A stretch of 64,000 bases of DNA from Ignavibacteriota bacterium. GTDB taxonomy: Bacteria > Bacteroidota > Ignavibacteria > Ignavibacteriales > Melioribacteraceae. A program made the translations under genes and the position numbers. The stretch spans positions 124,001 to 188,000 of the forward strand of contig JABFGH010000002.1 of assembly GCA_013112585.1 (NCBI GenBank), read 5' to 3'. The notes under the pieces were generated by a model. That model saw only the letters and a list, made by a program, of their open reading frames with translations. It did no database searches and was not told where the DNA came from. Below are positions 1 to 8,199 of this stretch, piece by piece; the first letter of the stretch is position 1, and each line of letters starts with the position of its first letter.

Positions 1-60
1 AGTATAGCATGTTAAAGCAACACTGCCAAAATAATTACTATTAAAAAAAATAATCTATTT

Positions 61-3000
61 TCACTCTGTTTCCGGAGCAATCTCCGGATTATCATTTATT
101 CCGGTTTGGGCTAACTTTTCCGAATAGCCGGAAAATCTTTCATCAATTAAATTTTTGAAACCAACTAAATATTCGGCTTTAGTTTTTTCATTACCAGTCT
201 GTAATTTTTCATGCAGCCGGTTTGCCTGCAGCAGAAACACTTCTATCTTCGATTGAATAATTTGCGGAAATAAATTCCCATCAGTTTCAACGGCTAAAAA
301 TGGAAGTTCATCAATTTCACCGGATAATGATTCAATCACCTTTCCTTCCGCGGCTTCTTTTCCTTTTAAATTCATTTCAATATTCAATATCGATTCTGCA
401 ACACGCGAAGGCATACACCCGAACGGTCCAATAGAAATTACTCCTGAAACATTGTTTAGTATCTCATGCAGTGCCGAACCGATTGTTAGAATTGCTTCTC
501 CGGTTAAGGCAGGGGATACTAAATGTTTTGCGCTATTTATTATTTTATCAATATCAATTACTTCACGCTCACATAAGCCCGATCGAGAAAGTATTTTCCG
601 AACTTTCTTTTCGATGTTGAGCTGCACTGTTTTTTTAATTCTAAATTTTAGTCGGGACTTAAAATTATATTTATCGGTAGTGTGCCCGGCTTTTATTAAA
701 TAATTAGCATAATGAACAAACTCTGATACAGGTGCAGTTTTTACGATAACGTTTTTTTCGTTCAGCTTTTCAATTAAATCCACACGTGAAAATTCTTCGC
801 TGCGCACAAAGATTTCACCTATCAATGCAATCTTCGGTGCATCATCATAACTAACTGTTGTCTCTACTTGCGATAAAAGGTCAGCAGAATTTTCTAACTG
901 TTCATAAAGTTCCTTGTCGCTTCCCGATTCAATTGATTCAATAATTTTCTGCCATTCATCTTCAAGAATTATTTTTGCATCAACTTTATTTACGGCAATA
1001 GCATTAAGTGCAGAACTGATACCATTGAAAATATCGCCGATCAGCAATGCCTTCCAGCTTCTAATATCAAACTTATTTCCTAATCCCTCGTATGAATCCT
1101 CATCACTTAAGCTGTATACGCCAATGTTTTTCAACTTTTTCTTATTAATTAATTCAGTGATTGAAACTCGGTATTGTCCAAGCCTGCATGGTCCGTCGCC
1201 GGTTGGAATAAAAACTAATGTTCTTTCATCTTCCGCTTTTGTTTTATTGTAATATTCTAAAACTGTTCCGGCAGTTAATATTAAAGGAAGGCATTCCTTA
1301 CAAGTCGTGCTTCCTCTCCCTAACTTTAATGTGTCAAAAGTGTAAACGGGCATTGACTCGGTGTTGATACCGATATGTCTAAAAGCCGCTGCCACTGCGC
1401 TCGTCATGTATCTACCCATATTCGGGATTATCATTTTCACTTTGGGATCAAAGATGGAAATCTTATTGCTCTCCGAATCAATTATGGTTGACTTGTCATC
1501 CACTGTTAAAGGTTTGAATCCATTACCGTCGGGATCAGAAAAATTATTTTTACCAAGCTGGCGGTAACTTCTTACAATATCAAGAAACGCTTCAATGCGC
1601 GTATTCAATCCTGCATCTGCGGAATGACTGTCGAGTTCCAATGTTAATGAGGGCTTGCTTTCCATAATATTTCTGAAGTAAGTGATTATAAACGAATCGG
1701 GACCGCAGCTAAAATTAGTAATGTATGATGCATAAAGCTGCGGATGATTTTTAACAAAGTGAGCAGTCTTAAGAATCTGTCTTCCTGTTCCCCAATACAT
1801 GTGATCAACACATTCTTGGTCGCTGACCTCGAGAAAGTCGAGCGGGATGATTGTTACATTCCTTGATGAAAATTTTTGCGGAATACCAAGATTTGCTTCC
1901 TTTGCAAAAGCACTGTAGGCTCTGCCGACAAGCACAACGGCAAAATTATTTTTATCACTTCCCAATTCCTCAAGTGCCTGCCTGCCGATTGACTTAAACT
2001 CAGCAAGCATTTCATTAAGTTCGCCGACAGCAAAATCGAATGAGGCAGATGCTTCCGGTTTTGTAGAGCCAAGCTCCCGCGCAAGTTTTATTAAAGAATC
2101 CTTAGCTTCTTCATATCCCTTTGAAAAATTTATTTCCGGTGATAAAAATTTTATTCCATTCAACTGATTCTTAAATGCTGTGCGTAAATAAAAATTTTCC
2201 GATTGAACGAGAACGCATGTGGAGTCTTTAAATTCTGAATCTTCATTATAAACTTCGAGAGTGTGGGGAATAAAAATATAATCCGGTTTTTTATTTATCA
2301 CATCCTGAATAAACCCGTGTGCAAGTTCAACAGGGTAGCAGAATGCTGCCTGCTGTTTTTCAATTCCACTTTGTTCGGGTACATCGCCTAAAACCACTTT
2401 AAACCCAAGCTGGGTAAAGAAATTATAATAGAGCGGATAAAAAGTATTCATCAAAAATGATTTTGGAATGCCGATTACTTTTGCATCATCAGGAAGTAAC
2501 ATCGGATGAATATATTTATCAAATACAAGTTCTTGTCTTAATCTAACAAGGTTAACACCCTTAGTTTTATTTTTGATGTCTGTCTGCAAACTATAATATT
2601 TATTACATGCGCCGCCGAAAGGATATTTCTTTCCATTAATATTTATCATGGAGATTGAACATTTCAAATCACATTTATCCGAGCCGCCTGCGCAGACAAA
2701 TGATTTGCCGTACTCAACTTTGCGGTCAATCAAGTCTTCTAAATTAAATGAGGATCTTTCCATCAATTCAAGTTCAATTCGATTTTTAATTTCGAGGGCA
2801 ACACCAAACGCTCCCATTAATCCGGGTTCGGGTGGAACGATAATTTCTTTTCCGGTAAGTGCCGCCATTGCAATCGGTACAGCTTTGTTGTAACAAACGC
2901 CGCCCTGCATAAATACCTTTTTACCAACGGGACGATTACCCATAACACGATTTGTGTAATTCAAGCAGATGGAATAAACGAGTCCCGCAACAATTTCTTC

Positions 3001-4446
3001 ATGAGATAAACCCTCATGCAAGGCGTTTTTTATATCGCTGCTAATAAATGCGGAGCATTGGTCATTAAAGTTTGGAGCACGATTGGCAGTCATCGAAATC
3101 TCACCAATTTCGGTAAAATCAACGTTTAATGACTCTTTTGCAGCTTCTTCTAAAAATGATCCCGTACCAGCGGAGCATGCTTCATTCATTGCGTAATCGG
3201 AGGGAACTCCGGCGGTGATATATGTATATTTAGCATCCTGCCCGCCGATCTCAAAAATTGTATCAACCTCATCATCAAAGTAAACGGTAGCCGATGCATG
3301 TGCTATTATCTCGTTAATAATTCCTTTGGTCTGCGCATGAAGTCCCGAAATGTATCTCCCCGAACCGGTTACTCCGAGTCCTATAATATTTATTGGAACA
3401 GTAACTTGAGCTTGAATGCTGTTATAACATTCTGTTGAAGCCTGCACAGGATTGCCGTTTGTGCGCAAGTATTCTGATGCAACAATTGTGTTATCCGAAA
3501 TCCGCAGCAGAATTGCTTTTGTTGTTGTTGAACCCACATCAAGTCCAAGTACAACTTCATCGTTTGGTTCGGCGGTTCCTTTCTCAAATGACTTAAAACT
3601 TACCTTGCTTTCATGCTTGCTCAGCGCATCAAAAAAGCTGAATGATGATGATTCACTTTTGAATAGATTCTCAAAATCGAGTTTGATTGTTTTATTTTCA
3701 GCGGCAAACAATGCAGCGCCGAGTGCTTCAAAATAAGGGGCTTCATCAGGAATGATCAAACTATCGAACGAGTCGTACAAATGATTCATCACAGCTTTAT
3801 TTTGTGCAACGCCGCCTATCAGCAATGCATTTCTTTTTTCCGATTTAGCTGTAAGCTCAATTATTTTTTGAGCCATCATTTTTGTTAAGCCTGCTGTAAC
3901 GTCTGCCTTGTTAACACCTTTGTTTAATGCGTGCGTGCAATCGGATTTACAAAACACCGAGCAGCGACCTGATATTTCATAAGCGTCTCCTTCAAGTGCA
4001 AGGGATGCTGCTTCATTTGCGGAGAGATTCATTCTTTTTATCTGCTGAAGAAAAAACTCGCCCGTACCGGATGCACATTTGTTGCCGGTGTAAGGTTTTG
4101 CTATATGTCCCTCTTTTGTAATTTCATAAACAATAAAATTTTCCCCGCCGATGCTGATGATTATGTCAGCCGAATAATTTAGAAAGTCGTATGCAATTTC
4201 AACAGCTTCCGGTTCCGGTATGCTGCTTAGGTTTAACAAGTTTCTAAATTTTCTTCCCGTAACTGCAATGTGGTTTGAGCGGCAGTCTTTTAGTATTTCT
4301 GCCACTACTGTTTTTGGATTACCGTGATGAGGAATTGATCTAATTTTATCTATACTTAAACTACCGGCTGTTAACTTAAGACTAACAACGGAAACCGTTG
4401 AAGCACCTACACAAATACCGGTTGATTCCGGGAAATAATTTTTCAA
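61..4446 (-). CDS. Giant CoA-dehydratase activase-type ATPase (two BadF/BadG-like domains plus DUF2229-like region)
   Basis: This 1461-residue protein resembles the large acyl-CoA dehydratase activase family, which couples ATP hydrolysis to electron transfer into 2-hydroxyacyl-CoA dehydratases through a [4Fe-4S] cluster. Two ASKHA ATPase modules are visible. The first covers about residues 8-255 and has a cluster-type cysteine in CASGTGEFF (C124). The second covers about 299-560, with GLDVGSTTTK at 301-310, GGQDAKY at 401-407 and NEACSAGTG around C424. A DUF2229-like region follows, then a long cysteine-containing C-terminal part (CGPDSF, GDGPCRLGQY, GPFGCMPSR) that recalls HgdB/FldB-like dehydratase subunits. 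The first module has a weak phosphate loop (GASTVS). No dehydratase alpha/beta genes are adjacent, so the client enzyme is unknown. The family is clear; the substrate is not. Confidence 0.85.
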   Translation of the reverse strand: MKNYFPESTGICVGASTVSVVSLKLTAGSLSIDKIRSIPHHGNPKTVVAEILKDCRSNHIAVTGRKFRNLLNLSSIPEPEAVEIAYDFLNYSADIIISIGGENFIVYEITKEGHIAKPYTGNKCASGTGEFFLQQIKRMNLSANEAASLALEGDAYEISGRCSVFCKSDCTHALNKGVNKADVTAGLTKMMAQKIIELTAKSEKRNALLIGGVAQNKAVMNHLYDSFDSLIIPDEAPYFEALGAALFAAENKTIKLDFENLFKSESSSFSFFDALSKHESKVSFKSFEKGTAEPNDEVVLGLDVGSTTTKAILLRISDNTIVASEYLRTNGNPVQASTECYNSIQAQVTVPINIIGLGVTGSGRYISGLHAQTKGIINEIIAHASATVYFDDEVDTIFEIGGQDAKYTYITAGVPSDYAMNEACSAGTGSFLEEAAKESLNVDFTEIGEISMTANRAPNFNDQCSAFISSDIKNALHEGLSHEEIVAGLVYSICLNYTNRVMGNRPVGKKVFMQGGVCYNKAVPIAMAALTGKEIIVPPEPGLMGAFGVALEIKNRIELELMERSSFNLEDLIDRKVEYGKSFVCAGGSDKCDLKCSISMININGKKYPFGGACNKYYSLQTDIKNKTKGVNLVRLRQELVFDKYIHPMLLPDDAKVIGIPKSFLMNTFYPLYYNFFTQLGFKVVLGDVPEQSGIEKQQAAFCYPVELAHGFIQDVINKKPDYIFIPHTLEVYNEDSEFKDSTCVLVQSENFYLRTAFKNQLNGIKFLSPEINFSKGYEEAKDSLIKLARELGSTKPEASASFDFAVGELNEMLAEFKSIGRQALEELGSDKNNFAVVLVGRAYSAFAKEANLGIPQKFSSRNVTIIPLDFLEVSDQECVDHMYWGTGRQILKTAHFVKNHPQLYASYITNFSCGPDSFIITYFRNIMESKPSLTLELDSHSADAGLNTRIEAFLDIVRSYRQLGKNNFSDPDGNGFKPLTVDDKSTIIDSESNKISIFDPKVKMIIPNMGRYMTSAVAAAFRHIGINTESMPVYTFDTLKLGRGSTTCKECLPLILTAGTVLEYYNKTKAEDERTLVFIPTGDGPCRLGQYRVSITELINKKKLKNIGVYSLSDEDSYEGLGNKFDIRSWKALLIGDIFNGISSALNAIAVNKVDAKIILEDEWQKIIESIESGSDKELYEQLENSADLLSQVETTVSYDDAPKIALIGEIFVRSEEFSRVDLIEKLNEKNVIVKTAPVSEFVHYANYLIKAGHTTDKYNFKSRLKFRIKKTVQLNIEKKVRKILSRSGLCEREVIDIDKIINSAKHLVSPALTGEAILTIGSALHEILNNVSGVISIGPFGCMPSRVAESILNIEMNLKGKEAAEGKVIESLSGEIDELPFLAVETDGNLFPQIIQSKIEVFLLQANRLHEKLQTGNEKTKAEYLVGFKNLIDERFSGYSEKLAQTGINDNPEIAPETE

Positions 4447-4473
4447 TCGCTTACCTTGCTTTGAAATTGATGA

Positions 4474-4639
4474 ACATAATTGAATGAATTGAAAATAGAG
4501 AATAGGTGAGTGTTAATCAAACTAATATTGCACTTAAATTACCAATAGAACACTGATAACACAGATTAGGCAGATAACCGCTGATAAAAATCTGTGAAAA
4601 ACTGTTATACCAGCCTGCCGGTCAGGCAAGTCAGCGTCA
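4474..4639. repeat. 166-bp direct repeat, copy A (partner at 4961-5126)
   Basis: This block and the one at 4961-5126 have the same length and differ at only three bases that I can see. The internal inverted pair CACAGATT/AATCTGTG and the terminal GCCTG-CCGGT-CAGGC hairpin make it look like a non-autonomous dispersed element. It lies immediately upstream of the activase gene and downstream of the orphan antitoxin gene. Confidence 0.9.
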
Positions 4640-4702
4640 TCTGAATTATATTGGTAATTGTTTAGAAGTTTGTCGTATGAGTTGACTCCTTCAAAACAAA
4701 TA

Positions 4703-4912
4703 TCACGTCCACTTAATATTTGGTTTCATGTTTTTTTGTGCACATTCCCTTAAATACATGTTCATCAAATTTTGGTAAGGTATCCCAATTTCAGCAGCTA
4801 ATTTTTTAAAGTATTCAACTGTCTCACTTTCTAGTCTTATCGAAATCTGTTTTTTCATTTTTTTTGTATAAGGGTTTTTTACCGATTTAGAAAAGTCATA
4901 TTCCTTTTTCAT
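4703..4912 (-). CDS. Orphan CopG/BrnA-type antitoxin
   Basis: This 69-residue protein has the ribbon-helix-helix pattern of CopG-type antitoxins: a strand KKQISIRLES followed by two helices around residues 30-60. It resembles the small family usually paired with BrnT-like toxins and would bind its own operator as a dimer. The start is supported by an AGGTGA ribosome-binding site about 7 bases upstream of the ATG. The expected toxin gene is missing: the flanking space on both sides is filled by the 166-bp direct repeats. It could be a relic, or an antitoxin acting on a distant toxin. The fold is well supported; a toxin-neutralising role is inferred. Confidence 0.7.
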   Translation of the reverse strand: MKKEYDFSKSVKNPYTKKMKKQISIRLESETVEYFKKLAAEIGIPYQNLMNMYLRECAQKNMKPNIKWT

Positions 4913-4960
4913 TTTACTTCACCTTTTGTAAATATTTACTTTCTCGTTTTTAATTGGATG

Positions 4961-5126
4961 ACATAATTGAATGAATTGAAAATAGAGAATAGGTGAGTGT
5001 TAATCAAACTAATATTGCACTTAAATTACCAATAGAACACTGATGACACAGATTGGGCAGATAACCGCTGATAAAAATCTGTGAAAAACTGTTATACCTG
5101 CCTGCCGGTCAGGCAAGTCAGCGTCA
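4961..5126. repeat. 166-bp direct repeat, copy B (partner at 4474-4639)
   Basis: This is the second copy of the direct repeat flanking the orphan antitoxin gene, in the same orientation. The visible differences from copy A are a G for A within the first 90 bases, another G for A a few bases later, and T for A near the right end. The near identity implies recent duplication or ongoing gene conversion. Confidence 0.9.
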
Positions 5127-5665
5127 CTTAATTACATTAAGGTCTGTGTTCTATTTATAATTTTTCTATCTCTAAACTTGCTTTGAAATTGATGAATATA
5201 ATTGAATAAAGTAAGAATAGGGCTGTTTTAATCAAACGAATATTGTTATGAAAATGAGAGTACACAGGAAGCTTGATCTAACGAATTCACGACAAAATTT
5301 AAAACCGTTGAAACGGTTATACCTTGCTTAGAGCAGTTATTAACCCACGACTTAAGTCGTGGGTTAATTTGAAAAAAAACAGTAAGAATTTAACGGTTTT
5401 AACCGTTTATGAAAAAAGAATAGAACACTAATCTGCCTGCGTGCCGGTCAGGCAAGTCAGTGTCATCTATGTTCTATTAATCTTATTTCAAGTGAATATT
5501 GTTTTTAAGAGGACAAATTTATATTTTAAAATTAGGTTTGAAATGTATGGAGTAAGTGGGTAAATGATTAGGTGCATAAAGTCTCAACTACATAGAATTT
5601 TCATCATCGTATTAAATAAATTTTACTCTAAAATATTCGCCAAATTTTAATTATTGAGGGCAATC
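5127..5665. other. Gene-free repeat island upstream of the propeller genes
   Basis: No open frame with coding character is visible here. Bases 5178-5251 are a degenerate third copy of the left part of the 166-bp element, extended leftwards into the sequence that in copy A lies at about 4455-4473. Bases 5420-5478 match its right end (AATAGAACACT, then a GCCTG/CAGGC hairpin with four extra bases in the loop). A palindrome cluster lies between them. Bases 5480-5665 are AT-rich leader sequence for the first propeller gene, with nothing further recognisable. Confidence 0.6.
5303..5407. repeat. Cluster of three palindromes (REP-like)
   Basis: Three hairpins lie within about 105 bases. AACCGTT-GA-AACGGTT is at 5303-5318. 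A perfect 30-bp palindrome with the core ACGACTTAAGTCGT is at 5339-5368. AACGGTT-TT-AACCGTT is at 5392-5407, with the stem order of the first hairpin inverted. Such sets resemble the REP-like palindromes mobilised by RAYT transposases in other bacteria. No transposase gene is present in the window. Confidence 0.75.
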
Positions 5666-8155
5666 ATGAAAAAAATAATCTTAATATTTTTAATTCTGTT
5701 AACATTCAATCCAATATTCTCCCAAAACCCGGAATGGAAAAATTATACGAATGGGCAAGTTGTAAATGTTATAGCTATTGAAGATAGTTTATTATGGGTT
5801 GGAACAAATGGTGGCTTGGTTAAAATTGATGAAACGAATGATACTACTACGTATTTTACAAAAGCTTCAGGCTTGCCCTCTAATCATATTTATTCAATAA
5901 CCATAGACAAAAACGGCGATAAGTGGATTGGAACTGGCAGTGGATTGGTAAAATATGACGGCACGAATTGGACAATTAAAAATACTTCTAATTCTAATTT
6001 ACCGCATAATTATGTTAAGTTCATCACAACCGACAGTATTGATAATAAGTGGATTGGGACATATAGCGGATTAGCGAAATTTGACGGTACAAATTGGACA
6101 GTTTATAAAAGTTCTAATTCCGGTCTGCCGCAAAATGAAGTTTGTTCCATCGCTATAGACGAAAATGATAATAAATGGATTGGGACTTTTGGCGGCGGAC
6201 TGGCAAAATTCGATGGCACAAACTGGATCGTCTATGATAGTTTTAATTCTGGTCTTCCGTATAATTATATTAATTCTATCGCTATAGATGAAACTGGCAA
6301 TAAGTGGATTGGGACAATTGGTAGTGTACCCGGGACTGATGCATTTGGTTTAGTAAAATTTGACGGCGCAAACTGGACAGTTTATAATAAATCTAATTCG
6401 GGCTTGCCTGATAATTGGGTTCGTTCAATTGCTTTAGATGAGGTAGGTAATAAATGGATTGGGACTTCTAACTCTTTGGGCACTGGCAATGGGTTGGCAA
6501 AATTTGACGGTACAAACTGGACAGTTTATAGCACTTCTAATTCAGGTTTGCTTTCTAATTTAGTAATATCTCTTGCTATCGATGGAAGTGATAATAAGTT
6601 GATTGGTACAAATCGCGGGTTGGTAAAATTTGACGAAATAAATTGGACCGATTATAGTACTTCAAATTCTGGGCTTCCGACTAATGAAGTTTATTCAATA
6701 ATGGCAGGAAGGAACGATGTTAAGTGGATCGGGACTCGTTCCGGAGGATTGGTAAAGTTTGATGGTACTAATTGGACTGTTTTTAATATTTCTAATTCTG
6801 CATTACCAAACAATAAAATCACTTCAATAGCTATGGATAGTTTAGGAAATAAATGGATTGGAACTAGTGGCGGGGTTGGAAAATTTGACAATACAACATG
6901 GACTATTTATAATACATCAAACTCTGGTTTACCTAATGATATTGTTAGTGCCATCGCTATTGACCAAAACGGTAATAAATGGATCGCAACTTTATACGGC
7001 GGTTTGGCAAAATTTGATGATACTAACTGGTCCGTTTATAATAGTTCTAATTATGGGTTGCCTGGTAATTATATACATTCTCTATGTATAGATGGGAGTA
7101 ATAATAAGTGGATTGGGACTTATAATGGCGGATTGGCAAAATTTGACGATACAAACTGGACTATTTTTAATAGTTCAAATTCAGGTTTGCCATATAATTT
7201 AGTCTATTCTCTTTTCATCGATGGAAGTGATAATAAATGGATCGGTACTGAATACGGGTTAGCAAAATTCGATGGTACAAATTGGACTATTTATAATACA
7301 ACTAATTCAGGTTTGCCAGATAGAAGTGTTCGTTCTATTGTTGTTGAAGGAAGTGGTGATAAGTGGATTGGGACATTATACGGAGGATTAGCAAAATTTG
7401 ACGATTCTAGTTGGACAATTTTTAACATGAATAATTCCAGTTTACCCTATAATTGGATAATGGCGCTTGATATAGACGTTAACGGTAGCAAGTGGATTGC
7501 CACTCGGTACGGTGGGGTGGCGGTCTTTAACGAAGGGAATGTAGTTCCTGTTGAACTAACATCATTTAATGCAAGTGTATTTGATAGCGGGATTAGGCTC
7601 GATTGGGAGACTGCAACTGAATTAAACAATTTAGGTTTTGAAATTGAAAAAAAAGAAATTGTTAGCCTCAAAGATGTTAAGAATAATATCGGGTTTATAA
7701 ATATTGGATTTGTTGAAGGAGGAGGAAATTCAACTTCATTAAAGTCATATTCTTTTATTGATGAGAATCTAGCTGCAAATTCAATTAATACATATCGATT
7801 GAAGCAAATAGATTTTGATGGTACATTTGCATATTCAGAAGAAGTTGAAGTTACTTTTAATAATCCTCAGAACTTTTCACTCCACCAAAACTATCCAAAT
7901 CCATTTAACCCGGTGACAACTATTTCATATTCTCTTCCAAATACGTCAATGGTTTCACTTAAAGTTTATAATATACTTGGTAAGGAAGTAGCAACTTTAG
8001 TAAATGAAGAAAAACCATCGGGTTCATACAAAGTTGAATTTGATGCGGAGTCCGTCAGCCGACGGATAGCAAGCGGAATATATCTTTATAAATTAACAGC
8101 ATCAGGCGATGCTGGTAATTTTACTGAAACGAAGAAGTTAATACTTTTGAAGTAG
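5666..8155 (+). CDS. Secreted 14-blade beta-propeller protein with T9SS sorting tail (paralogue 1)
   Basis: The protein has a signal peptide ending at about residue 20 (IFSQ) and then fourteen WIGT-type repeats of about 42 residues, each of the form KWIGT..GLAKFDG-NWTVY-SNSGLP. These resemble the two-component-regulator propeller repeat. The C-terminal 90 residues are a type A T9SS sorting domain with NYPNPFNP and a KKLILLK end, so export and surface anchoring or release by type IX secretion is expected. I place the start at the ATG preceded by GAGGG; a TTG four codons upstream overlaps that ribosome-binding site. A close paralogue follows 44 bases downstream. No enzymatic motif is visible, so ligand or surface binding is inferred. 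Confidence 0.88.
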   Translation: MKKIILIFLILLTFNPIFSQNPEWKNYTNGQVVNVIAIEDSLLWVGTNGGLVKIDETNDTTTYFTKASGLPSNHIYSITIDKNGDKWIGTGSGLVKYDGTNWTIKNTSNSNLPHNYVKFITTDSIDNKWIGTYSGLAKFDGTNWTVYKSSNSGLPQNEVCSIAIDENDNKWIGTFGGGLAKFDGTNWIVYDSFNSGLPYNYINSIAIDETGNKWIGTIGSVPGTDAFGLVKFDGANWTVYNKSNSGLPDNWVRSIALDEVGNKWIGTSNSLGTGNGLAKFDGTNWTVYSTSNSGLLSNLVISLAIDGSDNKLIGTNRGLVKFDEINWTDYSTSNSGLPTNEVYSIMAGRNDVKWIGTRSGGLVKFDGTNWTVFNISNSALPNNKITSIAMDSLGNKWIGTSGGVGKFDNTTWTIYNTSNSGLPNDIVSAIAIDQNGNKWIATLYGGLAKFDDTNWSVYNSSNYGLPGNYIHSLCIDGSNNKWIGTYNGGLAKFDDTNWTIFNSSNSGLPYNLVYSLFIDGSDNKWIGTEYGLAKFDGTNWTIYNTTNSGLPDRSVRSIVVEGSGDKWIGTLYGGLAKFDDSSWTIFNMNNSSLPYNWIMALDIDVNGSKWIATRYGGVAVFNEGNVVPVELTSFNASVFDSGIRLDWETATELNNLGFEIEKKEIVSLKDVKNNIGFINIGFVEGGGNSTSLKSYSFIDENLAANSINTYRLKQIDFDGTFAYSEEVEVTFNNPQNFSLHQNYPNPFNPVTTISYSLPNTSMVSLKVYNILGKEVATLVNEEKPSGSYKVEFDAESVSRRIASGIYLYKLTASGDAGNFTETKKLILLK
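8051..8066. repeat. Palindrome inserted inside the T9SS sorting-domain coding region
   Basis: TCCGTC-AGCC-GACGGA forms a 6-bp perfect stem inside the gene and encodes part of ESVSRRIASG. The third T9SS protein of this window (53731-56133) lacks about four residues at this point (NAANYASG). The paralogue at 10597-10612 has a decayed version with two stem mismatches. This looks like a small palindromic element inserted in frame. Confidence 0.55.
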
Positions 8156-8199
8156 TTAAGTTTTGTACTTAAGACCTTAATATAAATAAGGAGGGAGTT

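Noticed and set aside
1361-1567. Antisense open frames across the activase gene (for example 452-703, 914-1252, 1361-1567, 3452-3736)
   Set aside because: They are shadows of the opposite-strand gene, lack ribosome-binding sites and have no family resemblance.
5654-5665. TTG at 5654 as start of propeller paralogue 1
   Set aside because: It overlaps the GAGGG ribosome-binding site that serves the ATG at 5666, and the ATG gives a clean signal peptide.
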